From Dehalococcoidia bacterium (GTDB lineage: Bacteria; Chloroflexota; Dehalococcoidia; Lucifugimonadales; Lucifugimonadaceae), in assembly GCA_002728715.1 (NCBI GenBank), contig PBVQ01000001.1, positions 158,048 through 212,065 on the forward strand: a stretch of DNA of 54,018 nt, written 5' to 3'. The notes beneath the pieces are model-generated. The model was given only the letters and a program-made list of their open reading frames with translations. It was not told the origin of the DNA and searched no databases. Every line of letters starts with the position of its first letter. Within the stretch, counting starts at the first letter, position 1. Shown here piece by piece: positions 37,832 through 46,147 of the stretch. Position numbers and translations under genes: made by a program.

Positions 37832-38662
37832 ATGAAGAATTTATTTTCACTCAAAAATCAAACTATTCTTGTAACTGGGTCACTAGGCTTGATTGGTAAG
37901 GAGATAACAAAATCACTTTATGATTTTGGAGCTAACTTAATACTTACTGATATTCATGATGAAGACTTTTATATTAAAAATTATCAACAAAAATTAAAAA
38001 ATATAAGGGGAAATAATAATCAAAAAATTTTGTATAAACAAGCTGATATTACAAATACAAAATCAATAGTTGAACTTATAGATTTTTCCGAAAAAAAATT
38101 TAACCGAATAGATACTCTTATTAACCTTGCAGGTACAGATGCAAAAATAGATGACGAACTCAATAATAATTTAGATTCATTTGAAAATTTTCCAATTGAA
38201 TTATGGGAGAAATCTATAAATGTAAATGTAAATGGTGTTTTTAAGATCACTCAGTCAGTTAGTAAGCATATGAAAAAAAATAGATCTGGAAATATTATAC
38301 TTACAGCTTCAACATATTCTTTAGTTTCACCAAATCCTAACCTTTATAAAGATACAAATTCTAAAACCAAAATTAGTAAACCAATTGATTATGTAGCCTC
38401 AAAATCTATAATCCCTAACTACACAAGATATCTTGCAACACACCTAAGTAAGAATGGAATAAGAGCTAATTATGTTGTGCCACACGGAATTGAAAACAAA
38501 AACCCTCAATGGTTTAAGGATAACTTTGCAAAGTTATCTCCATTAAATAGAATGTGTAATGTTAATGAATTATGTGGTCCCTATGTTTTTCTTGCTTCAA
38601 AAGCATCATCTTATATTAATGGTGCATCATTAGTAGTTGATGGTGGATGGACTGCATGGTAG
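37832..38662 (+). CDS. SDR oxidoreductase (PtmA-like, nonulosonate neighbour)
   Basis: Classical SDR of 276 residues: NAD-binding TGSLGLIG at 15-22, NLAG at about 98-101, Ser160 in LTAST, and Tyr187-x3-Lys191 in YVASK. A roughly 15-residue insertion (about 170-185) precedes the tyrosine. SDRs of this type, for example PtmA, follow the cytidylyltransferase gene in legionaminic-acid loci. The reaction is not settled even there. It lies 37 bases after neuA and overlaps the next methyltransferase gene by a few bases, so it belongs to the same operon. Confidence 0.83.
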   Translation: MKNLFSLKNQTILVTGSLGLIGKEITKSLYDFGANLILTDIHDEDFYIKNYQQKLKNIRGNNNQKILYKQADITNTKSIVELIDFSEKKFNRIDTLINLAGTDAKIDDELNNNLDSFENFPIELWEKSINVNVNGVFKITQSVSKHMKKNRSGNIILTASTYSLVSPNPNLYKDTNSKTKISKPIDYVASKSIIPNYTRYLATHLSKNGIRANYVVPHGIENKNPQWFKDNFAKLSPLNRMCNVNELCGPYVFLASKASSYINGASLVVDGGWTAW

Positions 38663-39375
38663 AAAAAAATTATCTCGATGTCGTGTATGAAAATTTAGGT
38701 TTGAAATCTGGAGATTACACTCATTTACTAGCAAAATATATAGTTAAAAACATCATTAAATTAAATAATAATCCTACAAAAATCGCCAGTCTACTTGATG
38801 TAGGTGCTGGTAAAGGTATTCAGGCAGCAGTATTCTCTAAGTATTTCAAAATATCTACATTAGACCAACATAATGATGCAAAAAAAACATTCGAAGAATT
38901 AGGCATAGATTGTGAGGTTAAGTCTGGTAACTTAGAAAATACCTCGTTCCCTTTTGATGATAATACTTTTGATTATGTATTTACAAAATCTGTAATAGAA
39001 CATGTTAAGAACTGGGAACACTTTTTATCAGAAATAAGAAGAATATTAAAACCAAATGGGATAGTAATCGTTATGACGCCTGATTGGCATTCTCAACAAA
39101 AAAATTTTTATGATGACCCAACTCACATAGTTCCATATACATATAGAACTTTAGATAGAGTACTAAGAATGACTAATTTTTCAGAAATTAATGTTGAAAA
39201 AATTTATCAGTTACCTTTTACATGGGAAAATAAAATCCTTAAAATTATTCCTTGGTTTATAAGAAAATTACCAGATCGATTTAAATGGAAAGATAAAAAA
39301 CAAAGAAACCACAGGGTTTTGGTAAGATTTTCTAAAGAAATGATGCTCCTAGCTTCTGCAAAAAAATTAGACTAG
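38647..39375 (+). CDS. SAM-dependent methyltransferase (class I)
   Basis: Methyltransf_11-type enzyme, 242 residues if the ATG at 38647 is used or 239 from 38656. The latter follows a GGTGGA and overlaps the SDR stop by seven bases, and it may be the true start. SAM motif I is LLDVGAGKGI (about 51-60), then STLDQHND and FDYVFTKSVIEHVKN, with MTPDWHSQQ after the core. The C-terminus has aromatic and basic residues like the methyltransferase at 5187. It is translationally coupled to the SDR and followed nine bases later by the unrecognised 530-residue gene. Confidence 0.82.
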   Translation: MDCMVEKNYLDVVYENLGLKSGDYTHLLAKYIVKNIIKLNNNPTKIASLLDVGAGKGIQAAVFSKYFKISTLDQHNDAKKTFEELGIDCEVKSGNLENTSFPFDDNTFDYVFTKSVIEHVKNWEHFLSEIRRILKPNGIVIVMTPDWHSQQKNFYDDPTHIVPYTYRTLDRVLRMTNFSEINVEKIYQLPFTWENKILKIIPWFIRKLPDRFKWKDKKQRNHRVLVRFSKEMMLLASAKKLD

Positions 39376-39383
39376 GAGGAGTT

Positions 39384-40976
39384 TTGAATAAGTATTTAGT
39401 TGTAGATTATAGAATTGCTGCAAAGTACAAATCTAAAATTTTTGAGAAAAATTTTAAATGGCCAGTAAGCCACTCATTTTATGATGATACATTTAGAATT
39501 TTTTACGATTGGATTTATGATTTTCCTTCAATTATTGGAAAAAATGAAAAATTACTATTAATTTTCGAACTAGTAGAACTTAATTTATTGGAATACTTAG
39601 GAAATATTTTTGGTGCTTTAGTTGATGTAGATATAAGTAAAAAAGAAAAATTAAAGTTAGCATATGATAAAAATCATGCTATATATGGTATGATTTTGAA
39701 TGATAATTTCGATGAAAATAATGAAAATAAAAATTATAAAGAATACATAAGAAATTTTACTGATAATTTTTTATCTACAAGTAACATGATCAAAAATAAA
39801 ATACGTGATTTTAGAGTTAATGGGGAAGAAAATGTGTTTTTTATCAGAAAAAATGATTTGCTATCGGAATTAATGAAAAACCAAGGTACTTATTTTAGAA
39901 TACAAAAAAAGACTCTAGAAAATTATAGAAGTAATAACAAAGTCGATAAAGATATAAAAAATCTTGGATATCTCATAACTGAAAAATTTATTAATATATG
40001 TAAAAGTAGAGAAATTCATATCTCGAAAAATCTAAATTTATTCTTATCAAAAAAAATAAATAATATGCTAATAACTGCATATTCAGATTTTAATTATCAA
40101 CAAACTCTTACTCCTAATGCAAATAGTATATTACTTACTGGTTCGGGTGGTGATTATATTACGAGACTTGCTTCATTACATTTCTTTATGAATGGAAATA
40201 AAGTAATAAGAATGACTCATGGTGGTGACTCAGTTTTTTTCAATGACCCAAGTTGGGCTACGATAGAATTACCATTTATTACGGAGTATATTAGCTATGG
40301 TATTGAGTCATCAAAAATTAATACTAAAAAAATTAATAATCATCTAAAAAAAAGAAAAAATCATAATAAAATTCAATCTTTTGCGGGAGGCTCTAAATTT
40401 CATGAAAAAATCCTAGATCAAATAGATTATGAACCAAATAAAGAAATAAAAAACGTAACTATAATTAATGCCTCATTTGGCGATAAAAACAGAGCAATAC
40501 CAAATATAAAAATACATGATGTAATATATTATGAATGGCAGTTAAGATTATCGAAAATTTTAACTAAACATGGATATAATACAATTGCAAAAAGGCATCC
40601 AAAAGGTCAATCAACCAATGATTATTTGTTTAATGATATAGTATCAACTGAAAAACTTAGTGAAAGCATGATTGCTACATTTGATTATACTGATATATAT
40701 ATATTTGATATTTTTGGAGGAGCATTTATTGAAGCTTTATGTACATTAAAACCAATAATATTCATTGAAATGCCAAATAGATTATTAAATAAAAAAACTA
40801 AAGATATCCTCAAAAAAAGCGTTAACATAATCTCTGCAAAATATAACGATAATAATCTAATAGAAATTGACTTCAATGAATTATTCGATTCAATTAATAA
40901 TTCTGTAAATATAAATGAAAGACTAAGGTTAATTTCAGATTTTATTACTTCAAGAAACTATACAAAAAAATATTAG
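39384..40976 (+). CDS. Unrecognised 530-residue protein, possible GT-B-like transferase
   Basis: The start is TTG with the strongest ribosome site in the locus (AGGAGGAG at 39374-39381). The product has no signal peptide or membrane helix. The C-terminal half shows alternating strands and helices: ILLTGSGGDY, RMTHGGDSVFFNDP, IAKRHPKGQ and a Gly-Gly/Glu region (FGGAFIEALCTLKPIIF). These recall the nucleotide-binding half of capsule-type GT-B or CDP-glycerol-type transferases, where a histidine or lysine and a glutamate contact the donor. The N-terminal half has no recognisable motif. It ends the glycan operon and shares its stop with a convergent gene. The function is not known. Confidence 0.72.
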   Translation: MNKYLVVDYRIAAKYKSKIFEKNFKWPVSHSFYDDTFRIFYDWIYDFPSIIGKNEKLLLIFELVELNLLEYLGNIFGALVDVDISKKEKLKLAYDKNHAIYGMILNDNFDENNENKNYKEYIRNFTDNFLSTSNMIKNKIRDFRVNGEENVFFIRKNDLLSELMKNQGTYFRIQKKTLENYRSNNKVDKDIKNLGYLITEKFINICKSREIHISKNLNLFLSKKINNMLITAYSDFNYQQTLTPNANSILLTGSGGDYITRLASLHFFMNGNKVIRMTHGGDSVFFNDPSWATIELPFITEYISYGIESSKINTKKINNHLKKRKNHNKIQSFAGGSKFHEKILDQIDYEPNKEIKNVTIINASFGDKNRAIPNIKIHDVIYYEWQLRLSKILTKHGYNTIAKRHPKGQSTNDYLFNDIVSTEKLSESMIATFDYTDIYIFDIFGGAFIEALCTLKPIIFIEMPNRLLNKKTKDILKKSVNIISAKYNDNNLIEIDFNELFDSINNSVNINERLRLISDFITSRNYTKKY

Positions 40977-42010
40977 GCTTTATCTACAATAAATACCCCA
41001 GATTCATCATTTGATCCTTCTCCAACAATATTAATTAATGGTTTGTAAAATTGATCAGATATTACTTTTATTATATCCCCTGTTTCATATTTCCATTTCC
41101 TAGTACTAAAACTTAATTTACTTGTGCCAAAAAAATGTATATGAGCGTCATCTGGAACTCTGTGCAACGGATACTTAAAATGGTGATCTTCGCAATTCGC
41201 TAGAGAATGTGACATATAATCTTCACCTGAAAAAATCTCGCCACTATCATAGATTATATCCTTTTTTCTTTCAACAATACATCTGATTTTTATTGTATTA
41301 AATTCCATATCAGTAATCAGCTCTGGACCAATAGAGCAAGATCTCAATTTTGAAGGAGCGAGATAAAGATAATTTATTTTTTCAGTTTCATGATCTGACC
41401 ACTCATTTCCAATACAAAATCCAACTCTTTTGGGGTTTCCAGCTCTATCAATAAAATAACATGCAGCCACTTCTGGTTCTTCCCCTCCATCAAGTGCAAA
41501 TTTAGGAATTTCTAATTCCTCTCCCGGAGATTTTAATATATTGCCATTACCTTTATAGAACCATTCGGGAGAAACTCCCCTTTTACCCTCCTCGGGCTTA
41601 CCCCCTCTTAAACCCATATTGAACATTTTAGCTGAGTCACTTTCATTGTCATTAGTATGCATTTGATCTCTTGATTGCATACTACCAGTGTGAGTAAGAC
41701 CAGTTCCAGAAATTAATAATTTATGTTTATCAGGATGGTCAAAGGGACTAATTAGGTATGGCTTTAGTCCTCCAATTTTTGATTCTAAAAGTTCATTATA
41801 ATCTAGCAAAATTGCTTGTTTATTTGATTTATTATTTATTAGTGAGTCTATTGTTGTATTAAAATCTCTATTCCATTTTTGTGATAGTTGAAAAATTTCA
41901 TATACTGAATCAATTTCAGGATAAATTGAAGTTATGTCACAAACTTTATCATTATCAATTATTCCTACTCTTCTTCCAACTGATGGCATTATATATTGAA
42001 TTACTCGCAT
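40973..42010 (-). CDS. Fumarylacetoacetate hydrolase-fold protein (AraD1-like)
   Basis: The 345-residue product resembles FAH-superfamily enzymes of the AraD1 group (2-keto-3-deoxy acid dehydratases/hydrolases). It contains KLLISGTGLTHTGS, FYKGNGNILKSPGEEL, an acidic metal-binding part (GGEEPEVAACYFID, about 190-200), GFCIGNEWSDHETE, and SIGPELITD. The conserved glutamates in GEEPE fit divalent-metal ligands of the fold. The likely role is sugar-acid or aromatic catabolism, with substrate unknown. Here the window moves from glycan synthesis to catabolic genes. It shares a TTAG stop overlap with the 530-residue gene and is divergent from the phosphoesterase, with 63 bases between. Confidence 0.78.
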   Translation of the reverse strand: MRVIQYIMPSVGRRVGIIDNDKVCDITSIYPEIDSVYEIFQLSQKWNRDFNTTIDSLINNKSNKQAILLDYNELLESKIGGLKPYLISPFDHPDKHKLLISGTGLTHTGSMQSRDQMHTNDNESDSAKMFNMGLRGGKPEEGKRGVSPEWFYKGNGNILKSPGEELEIPKFALDGGEEPEVAACYFIDRAGNPKRVGFCIGNEWSDHETEKINYLYLAPSKLRSCSIGPELITDMEFNTIKIRCIVERKKDIIYDSGEIFSGEDYMSHSLANCEDHHFKYPLHRVPDDAHIHFFGTSKLSFSTRKWKYETGDIIKVISDQFYKPLINIVGEGSNDESGVFIVDKA

Positions 42011-42073
42011 TATTTTACCTCAAATTAAGTTTTATTAGATTATCTGATAGAATTATTATTACATTTATGAGTT

Positions 42074-42919
42074 ATGACTACAAGTAAATTTTTTTTTATA
42101 CAGATGGCTGATCCCCAGTTTGGTTTATTTTCTCACTTAAGCGGGAAAAATGAATTAGATATTAAAAATTTGCAAAAGAGAGATATTTTTATAAAAAAAA
42201 CTCCTAAGATTTATGATCTTAATAACGAAATACAACTACTTAGAAGCTCAATCAAAATCACAAACAGCCTCAATCCAAAATTTGTAGTAATATGTGGTGA
42301 TATGATCAATAACTTAGATAATGAGGATCAAATAAGTACATTTAGTAAAGAAATATCAAAAATAAATAATCATATCAAAGTTTACTATGTTCCTGGCAAT
42401 CACGATATTGCATATGATTACAAACAGCCAACATTAGAATCAATAAAGGAATATAAAAATATTTTTGGAAAAGATTATTATAGTTTTGTCAAAGGCAGAA
42501 TAAGATTTATTATAATAAATTCAACCATATTTAAGTCTGTAAATACTCTAAGAAGTTATGCATTAGAACAGTTGAGTTTTATCGAAAAAGAATCAAATCT
42601 CGCAAAAAAATATAATCAAAAAATTATAATTTTTAGCCACCACCCTTTATTCATCAATAATATTAATGAAGAAGATAACGAATGGTCTATAAATAAAGAC
42701 TTTAGAAAAAAAATTTTAGAATCAACTATGTCAAATGGCTTACTAGCAAATTTTGCTGGCCACATGCATAGAAACAACATCGCTTTTTTTAAGGATTTAG
42801 AAATTATTACTACAGGCCCTGTAGGACTTTATCACGGACCTTATGGGAAAGGCGTTTCAGGTATAAGAAAAGTTGATATAAATGACACTACTATTTCGCA
42901 TTCTTATATAGAGATTTAA
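42074..42919 (+). CDS. Metallophosphoesterase (CPPED1-like)
   Basis: Calcineurin-like phosphoesterase of 281 residues. The metal-binding motifs are in order: MADPQFGLF (about 11-19, Asp-x-Gln variant), CGDMINN (about 74-80), PGNHD (about 111-115), SHHPLF and GHMHRNN. The DPQFGL wording is that of the CPPED1/CSTP1 subgroup, in which glutamine replaces the first histidine. The substrate may be a phosphoprotein or a small phosphoester. There is no signal peptide, so it is cytoplasmic. It starts 63 bases from the divergent FAH-fold gene and is followed by a nitroreductase in the same direction. Confidence 0.88.
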   Translation: MTTSKFFFIQMADPQFGLFSHLSGKNELDIKNLQKRDIFIKKTPKIYDLNNEIQLLRSSIKITNSLNPKFVVICGDMINNLDNEDQISTFSKEISKINNHIKVYYVPGNHDIAYDYKQPTLESIKEYKNIFGKDYYSFVKGRIRFIIINSTIFKSVNTLRSYALEQLSFIEKESNLAKKYNQKIIIFSHHPLFINNINEEDNEWSINKDFRKKILESTMSNGLLANFAGHMHRNNIAFFKDLEIITTGPVGLYHGPYGKGVSGIRKVDINDTTISHSYIEI

Positions 42920-42965
42920 ATTAATTTCTTATAAAATATGTACTAATTAAGTACACAATAAGAAA

Positions 42966-43526
42966 ATGATAATTGAAGTTATTGAAAAAAGACGAAACAT
43001 AAAAGAATTTACTCAAGAAAAAATCTCTAAAGATTCTATAGAATATTTATTGAATGCTGCCATTTGGGCACCAAATCATCGAAAAACTGAACCATGGAGA
43101 TTTATTGTAATCCCAAAGGATAGCAAAATGAGAATTAAGCTTGCTAACCATATACATGATTGGAATTATAAAAATGCTTCATCAAAAGATGAAAATGCGA
43201 AAAAAGAAATTGCGAATAAAGAAAAAGTAAAGATACTCAATGTTCCTGCTTTGATATATGTATATTATGTTGAAGATTCTGATCCAGAAGTTGATAAAGA
43301 AAATTACTCTGCAGTTTCATGCGCAATACAAAATCTAATGCTTGCTGCACAGGAGATAGGCATTGGAGTAGGATGGTCAACAGGAAAGGTTTGTAAAGCT
43401 AAAGTAGAAACATTAATTGGCGCAGAACCTGACTGGGAAATTGCAGGAGCTTTATTTTTAGGAAAACCTAAAAATCAAACCCAAGGTAAAAGAAGACCAA
43501 TAAACGAGTGTACTATCTGGCATTAA
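42966..43526 (+). CDS. Nitroreductase family protein
   Basis: FMN-dependent NAD(P)H oxidoreductase of 186 residues. The N-terminal EVIEKRRNIKEFT contains the FMN-phosphate-binding arginines. NAAIWAPNHRKTEPWRF is the second FMN-binding block, and AVSCAIQNLMLAAQEIGIGVGWSTG gives the dimer helix and glycine-rich turn. The last segment GKPKNQTQGKRRPI contains the conserved glycine-lysine/arginine. It probably reduces quinones, nitroaromatics or flavin. Its stop is shared with the convergent alcohol dehydrogenase (TTAA overlap). Confidence 0.9.
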   Translation: MIIEVIEKRRNIKEFTQEKISKDSIEYLLNAAIWAPNHRKTEPWRFIVIPKDSKMRIKLANHIHDWNYKNASSKDENAKKEIANKEKVKILNVPALIYVYYVEDSDPEVDKENYSAVSCAIQNLMLAAQEIGIGVGWSTGKVCKAKVETLIGAEPDWEIAGALFLGKPKNQTQGKRRPINECTIWH

Positions 43527-44512
43527 TCCATTTTCATAGCAACTTTTATTATTCCATCTTCCCTATTTGCGTATAAATCGTAAGCCTTTTGAACATCAGA
43601 AAAATCCATTGAATGAGTCTTAAGTATTCCTGGATCAAACCATCCTCTCTCTTTCAAAGCAACAGTTTCTCGTATTTCTAAAGTTGGTTGAGAAGTTGCT
43701 GCAACTTGGGTTGGAATAATTTTTGCTGCCTTGAACATAAACTCCTGATGAGGAAAAGATGACATTTTACCATCTTGGCCAGTCAAACTAAAACTAATAA
43801 AAGTTCCCCATCTATTTACAATGCTTAGGCATGTAGCAAATCCTTCAGGGTCACCTGTCGCATCAACAACAACATCCACTCCTTTTCCATCGGTAACCTC
43901 TTGTATAGCTTCTACTAAATCATCTTTTTGGGGATTAATTGTATTTGTAGCTCCAAGAGATAAAGCCTTATCAAGCCTATAATCTAAATTATCTATCCCA
44001 ACTACCTGTTGGGCGCCTTGTTTTTCAGCAATCATTGTAAATGAAAGCCCTATTCCACCTTGTCCTAAAACCGCTATTCTTTTACCTGCTGCATTACCCC
44101 AATGCTTTGCAGAAAATAATACGGTTCCTGTATGCTGGCACATTACCCATTCATCTAAGGAACCCCACTGAGGAACAGGAATAACTCTATCTGGTGTAAG
44201 AACTAAATATTCAGTTAAGCCACCAATATAATTACCAACGCTATCTCGTTGAGGAACTACAATTTCTCTTTGTCCTTCTTTAATAACATCTGTCTTGCTT
44301 TCAATGATCGTCCCAGCTACCTCATGACATGGAGCCCCAGGATGCATCGGATATTCTTCCTCAGGTCTATTTGCATGGAATGCTCCGTGTATATCGCTAC
44401 CACAAACAGAAGTTGATTGTACCTTTACTTTCACTTTTCCTTCTGTTGTATCTGGCTCTGGAATGTCTACAAATTCAAATTTACCGGGTGATGCAATGCG
44501 TGCAGCTTTCAA
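43523..44512 (-). CDS. Zinc-dependent alcohol dehydrogenase (MDR superfamily)
   Basis: Medium-chain dehydrogenase of 329 residues. Catalytic zinc ligands are Cys37 (VCGSDIHG) and His63-Glu64 (CHEVAG, where most relatives have GHE). The NAD-binding domain has VLGQGGIGLSF and then VGIDNLDYR. The four-cysteine structural-zinc loop of alcohol dehydrogenases is missing; the corresponding stretch reads PQRDSVGNYIGGLTEY. That is seen in several sorbitol/threonine-type and zinc-poor MDR enzymes. The substrate is unknown. It faces the M81 gene across a 136-base divergent gap, so the two may be controlled together. Confidence 0.87.
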   Translation of the reverse strand: MKAARIASPGKFEFVDIPEPDTTEGKVKVKVQSTSVCGSDIHGAFHANRPEEEYPMHPGAPCHEVAGTIIESKTDVIKEGQREIVVPQRDSVGNYIGGLTEYLVLTPDRVIPVPQWGSLDEWVMCQHTGTVLFSAKHWGNAAGKRIAVLGQGGIGLSFTMIAEKQGAQQVVGIDNLDYRLDKALSLGATNTINPQKDDLVEAIQEVTDGKGVDVVVDATGDPEGFATCLSIVNRWGTFISFSLTGQDGKMSSFPHQEFMFKAAKIIPTQVAATSQPTLEIRETVALKERGWFDPGILKTHSMDFSDVQKAYDLYANREDGIIKVAMKMD

Positions 44513-44598
44513 TTTACTAACCTCTTATTATTAATTATTTATAATTTATACTAAATAAAAACTTTACACCTACACACAAAAACGTACAATACTAAAAA

Positions 44599-44626
44599 TT
44601 GATAAAACATTAATTGATTTTATATT
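44599..44626 (+). promoter_or_regulatory. Candidate sigma70-type promoter for the MlrC/GMC operon
   Basis: TTGATA at 44599-44604 and TATATT at 44621-44626 are 16 bases apart, each 5/6 to consensus. They are followed by a leader of about 16 bases carrying GGAG at 44638-44641 before the ATG at 44649. The rest of the 136-base divergent gap is plain A+T-rich sequence. Confidence 0.42.
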
Positions 44627-44648
44627 TTAAATTATTTTGGAGCAAAAA

Positions 44649-46142
44649 ATGAAAAGAATAGTAATAGGTGGATGTAGTCAAGAAATATCAACATTTAATC
44701 CTGTCAGTTGCCAATATGAATACTTTAGTTTTAAATATGGTAATGAAATAGATGTGGATTCAAGGGGAAAAAATTCAGCGTATGCTGGAGCAATTAATGA
44801 ACTCAAAAAAGAATTTAAGGATGACCTAGAACTAATATTTACATATGACGCAGAAGGGGGAGCAGCAGGGCCTTTAGATCACGATGCTTTTATTAGAATT
44901 TCAGAAGAGTTTCTTGCTCCAATAAAAAATATCACTGGGAAAATTGATGCTATATATTTCTCATTGCATGGAGCAATGGGAACAACTAAAGAGAATGATC
45001 CTGAAGGTTTTTTACTTGAAGAAACAAGAAAAATTATTGGAGATGAAGTACCAATAATAATTTCTCTAGATTTACATGGAATCCTTACTGAAAAAATGTT
45101 AAAGAATGTTAATGGTGTGGCTACGTACCACACCTATCCGCACGTTGATTTTGAAGAAACAGGAAAAAGAGCTGCAAAAATCATAACAAATATTATTAAG
45201 AATGGATCTAAGCCAGTTGCATCAAGAATTAAAATACCAGCCCTCGTTAGAGGGAATGAACTAATAACTGAATCTGGTATATTTGGAGAACAAGTTAGAA
45301 CAGCTATAGAATTAGAAAAGCACCCAAAAGTTTTATCTGCTGGGTTTCATATTTGTAATCCTTTTACTGATGTACCAGAACTATGCTCTCAAGGTTACGT
45401 ATTTACAGATAATGATATCCCATTAGCAGAAGAAAGTGTAAAAAAACTTGTAGGAAATTTTTGGGATAATAGGCACAAAATGCAAGCAGATCTAATTTCT
45501 GTAGAAGACGCTGTAGAAGAAGCATCAAAACTTAATGGTCCTGTTGCATTTACAGATGCAGCTGATGCTCCAAGCTCTGGAGCTTCTGGAGATAGTAATG
45601 AAATTATTCGATTCATGATTGAAAATAATTACCCTCATAGTGTCTTAACTTCCATAGTCGATCCAAATGCAGTCAGTAAAGCACACGAACTAGGTGTGGG
45701 TGAAACGATTAATATTGGTATAGGCGGGAACCTAGATAAAAGATTTAAGCCAATAATGAAGGATTGGAAAATAAAATCCATATCTATCCAAGAAAATTTA
45801 GATATGGAAAATTGGAAATTTATACTTAATCCAGGAAAATGTGCTGTATTTGAGTATAATAATATTACTGTTGTAGCAATGACAAATTCTATAATGATGG
45901 TCGATAGAACAATATTTTTTGCAAACGGACAAGATCCTAAAAATTTTCATTCAACAATTGTAAAATCACCTCATTGTGAGCCAGAGTTCTATGATGAATG
46001 GGTCGAAAAAAACTTCAATGTTGATGCAATTGGTTCAACCTCTGCAAACTTAGTTACACTCGGACATACAATATGTGAACGACCCATGTATCCCATGGAA
46101 AAAGATACAGAATTTAAGCCAAATATTGAAATATATAAATAA
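44649..46142 (+). CDS. M81 family metallopeptidase-like protein (MlrC-like)
   Basis: The 497-residue product has the MlrC (microcystinase C) family layout: N-terminal GGCSQEISTFNP, a metal-binding segment with SLDLHGIL (Asp and His) and TYHTYPHVDFEETG (His), and the C-terminal MlrC_C domain starting near GPVAFTDAADAPSSGASGD. The name comes from microcystin breakdown, but most members stand in catabolic operons and act on unknown amide or peptide-like compounds. The ATG at 44649 is preferred because GGAG lies seven bases upstream, over an in-frame TTG at 44637. It is followed five bases later by a GMC oxidoreductase, so the two may work on one substrate. Confidence 0.9.
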   Translation: MKRIVIGGCSQEISTFNPVSCQYEYFSFKYGNEIDVDSRGKNSAYAGAINELKKEFKDDLELIFTYDAEGGAAGPLDHDAFIRISEEFLAPIKNITGKIDAIYFSLHGAMGTTKENDPEGFLLEETRKIIGDEVPIIISLDLHGILTEKMLKNVNGVATYHTYPHVDFEETGKRAAKIITNIIKNGSKPVASRIKIPALVRGNELITESGIFGEQVRTAIELEKHPKVLSAGFHICNPFTDVPELCSQGYVFTDNDIPLAEESVKKLVGNFWDNRHKMQADLISVEDAVEEASKLNGPVAFTDAADAPSSGASGDSNEIIRFMIENNYPHSVLTSIVDPNAVSKAHELGVGETINIGIGGNLDKRFKPIMKDWKIKSISIQENLDMENWKFILNPGKCAVFEYNNITVVAMTNSIMMVDRTIFFANGQDPKNFHSTIVKSPHCEPEFYDEWVEKNFNVDAIGSTSANLVTLGHTICERPMYPMEKDTEFKPNIEIYK

Positions 46143-46147
46143 AAATT

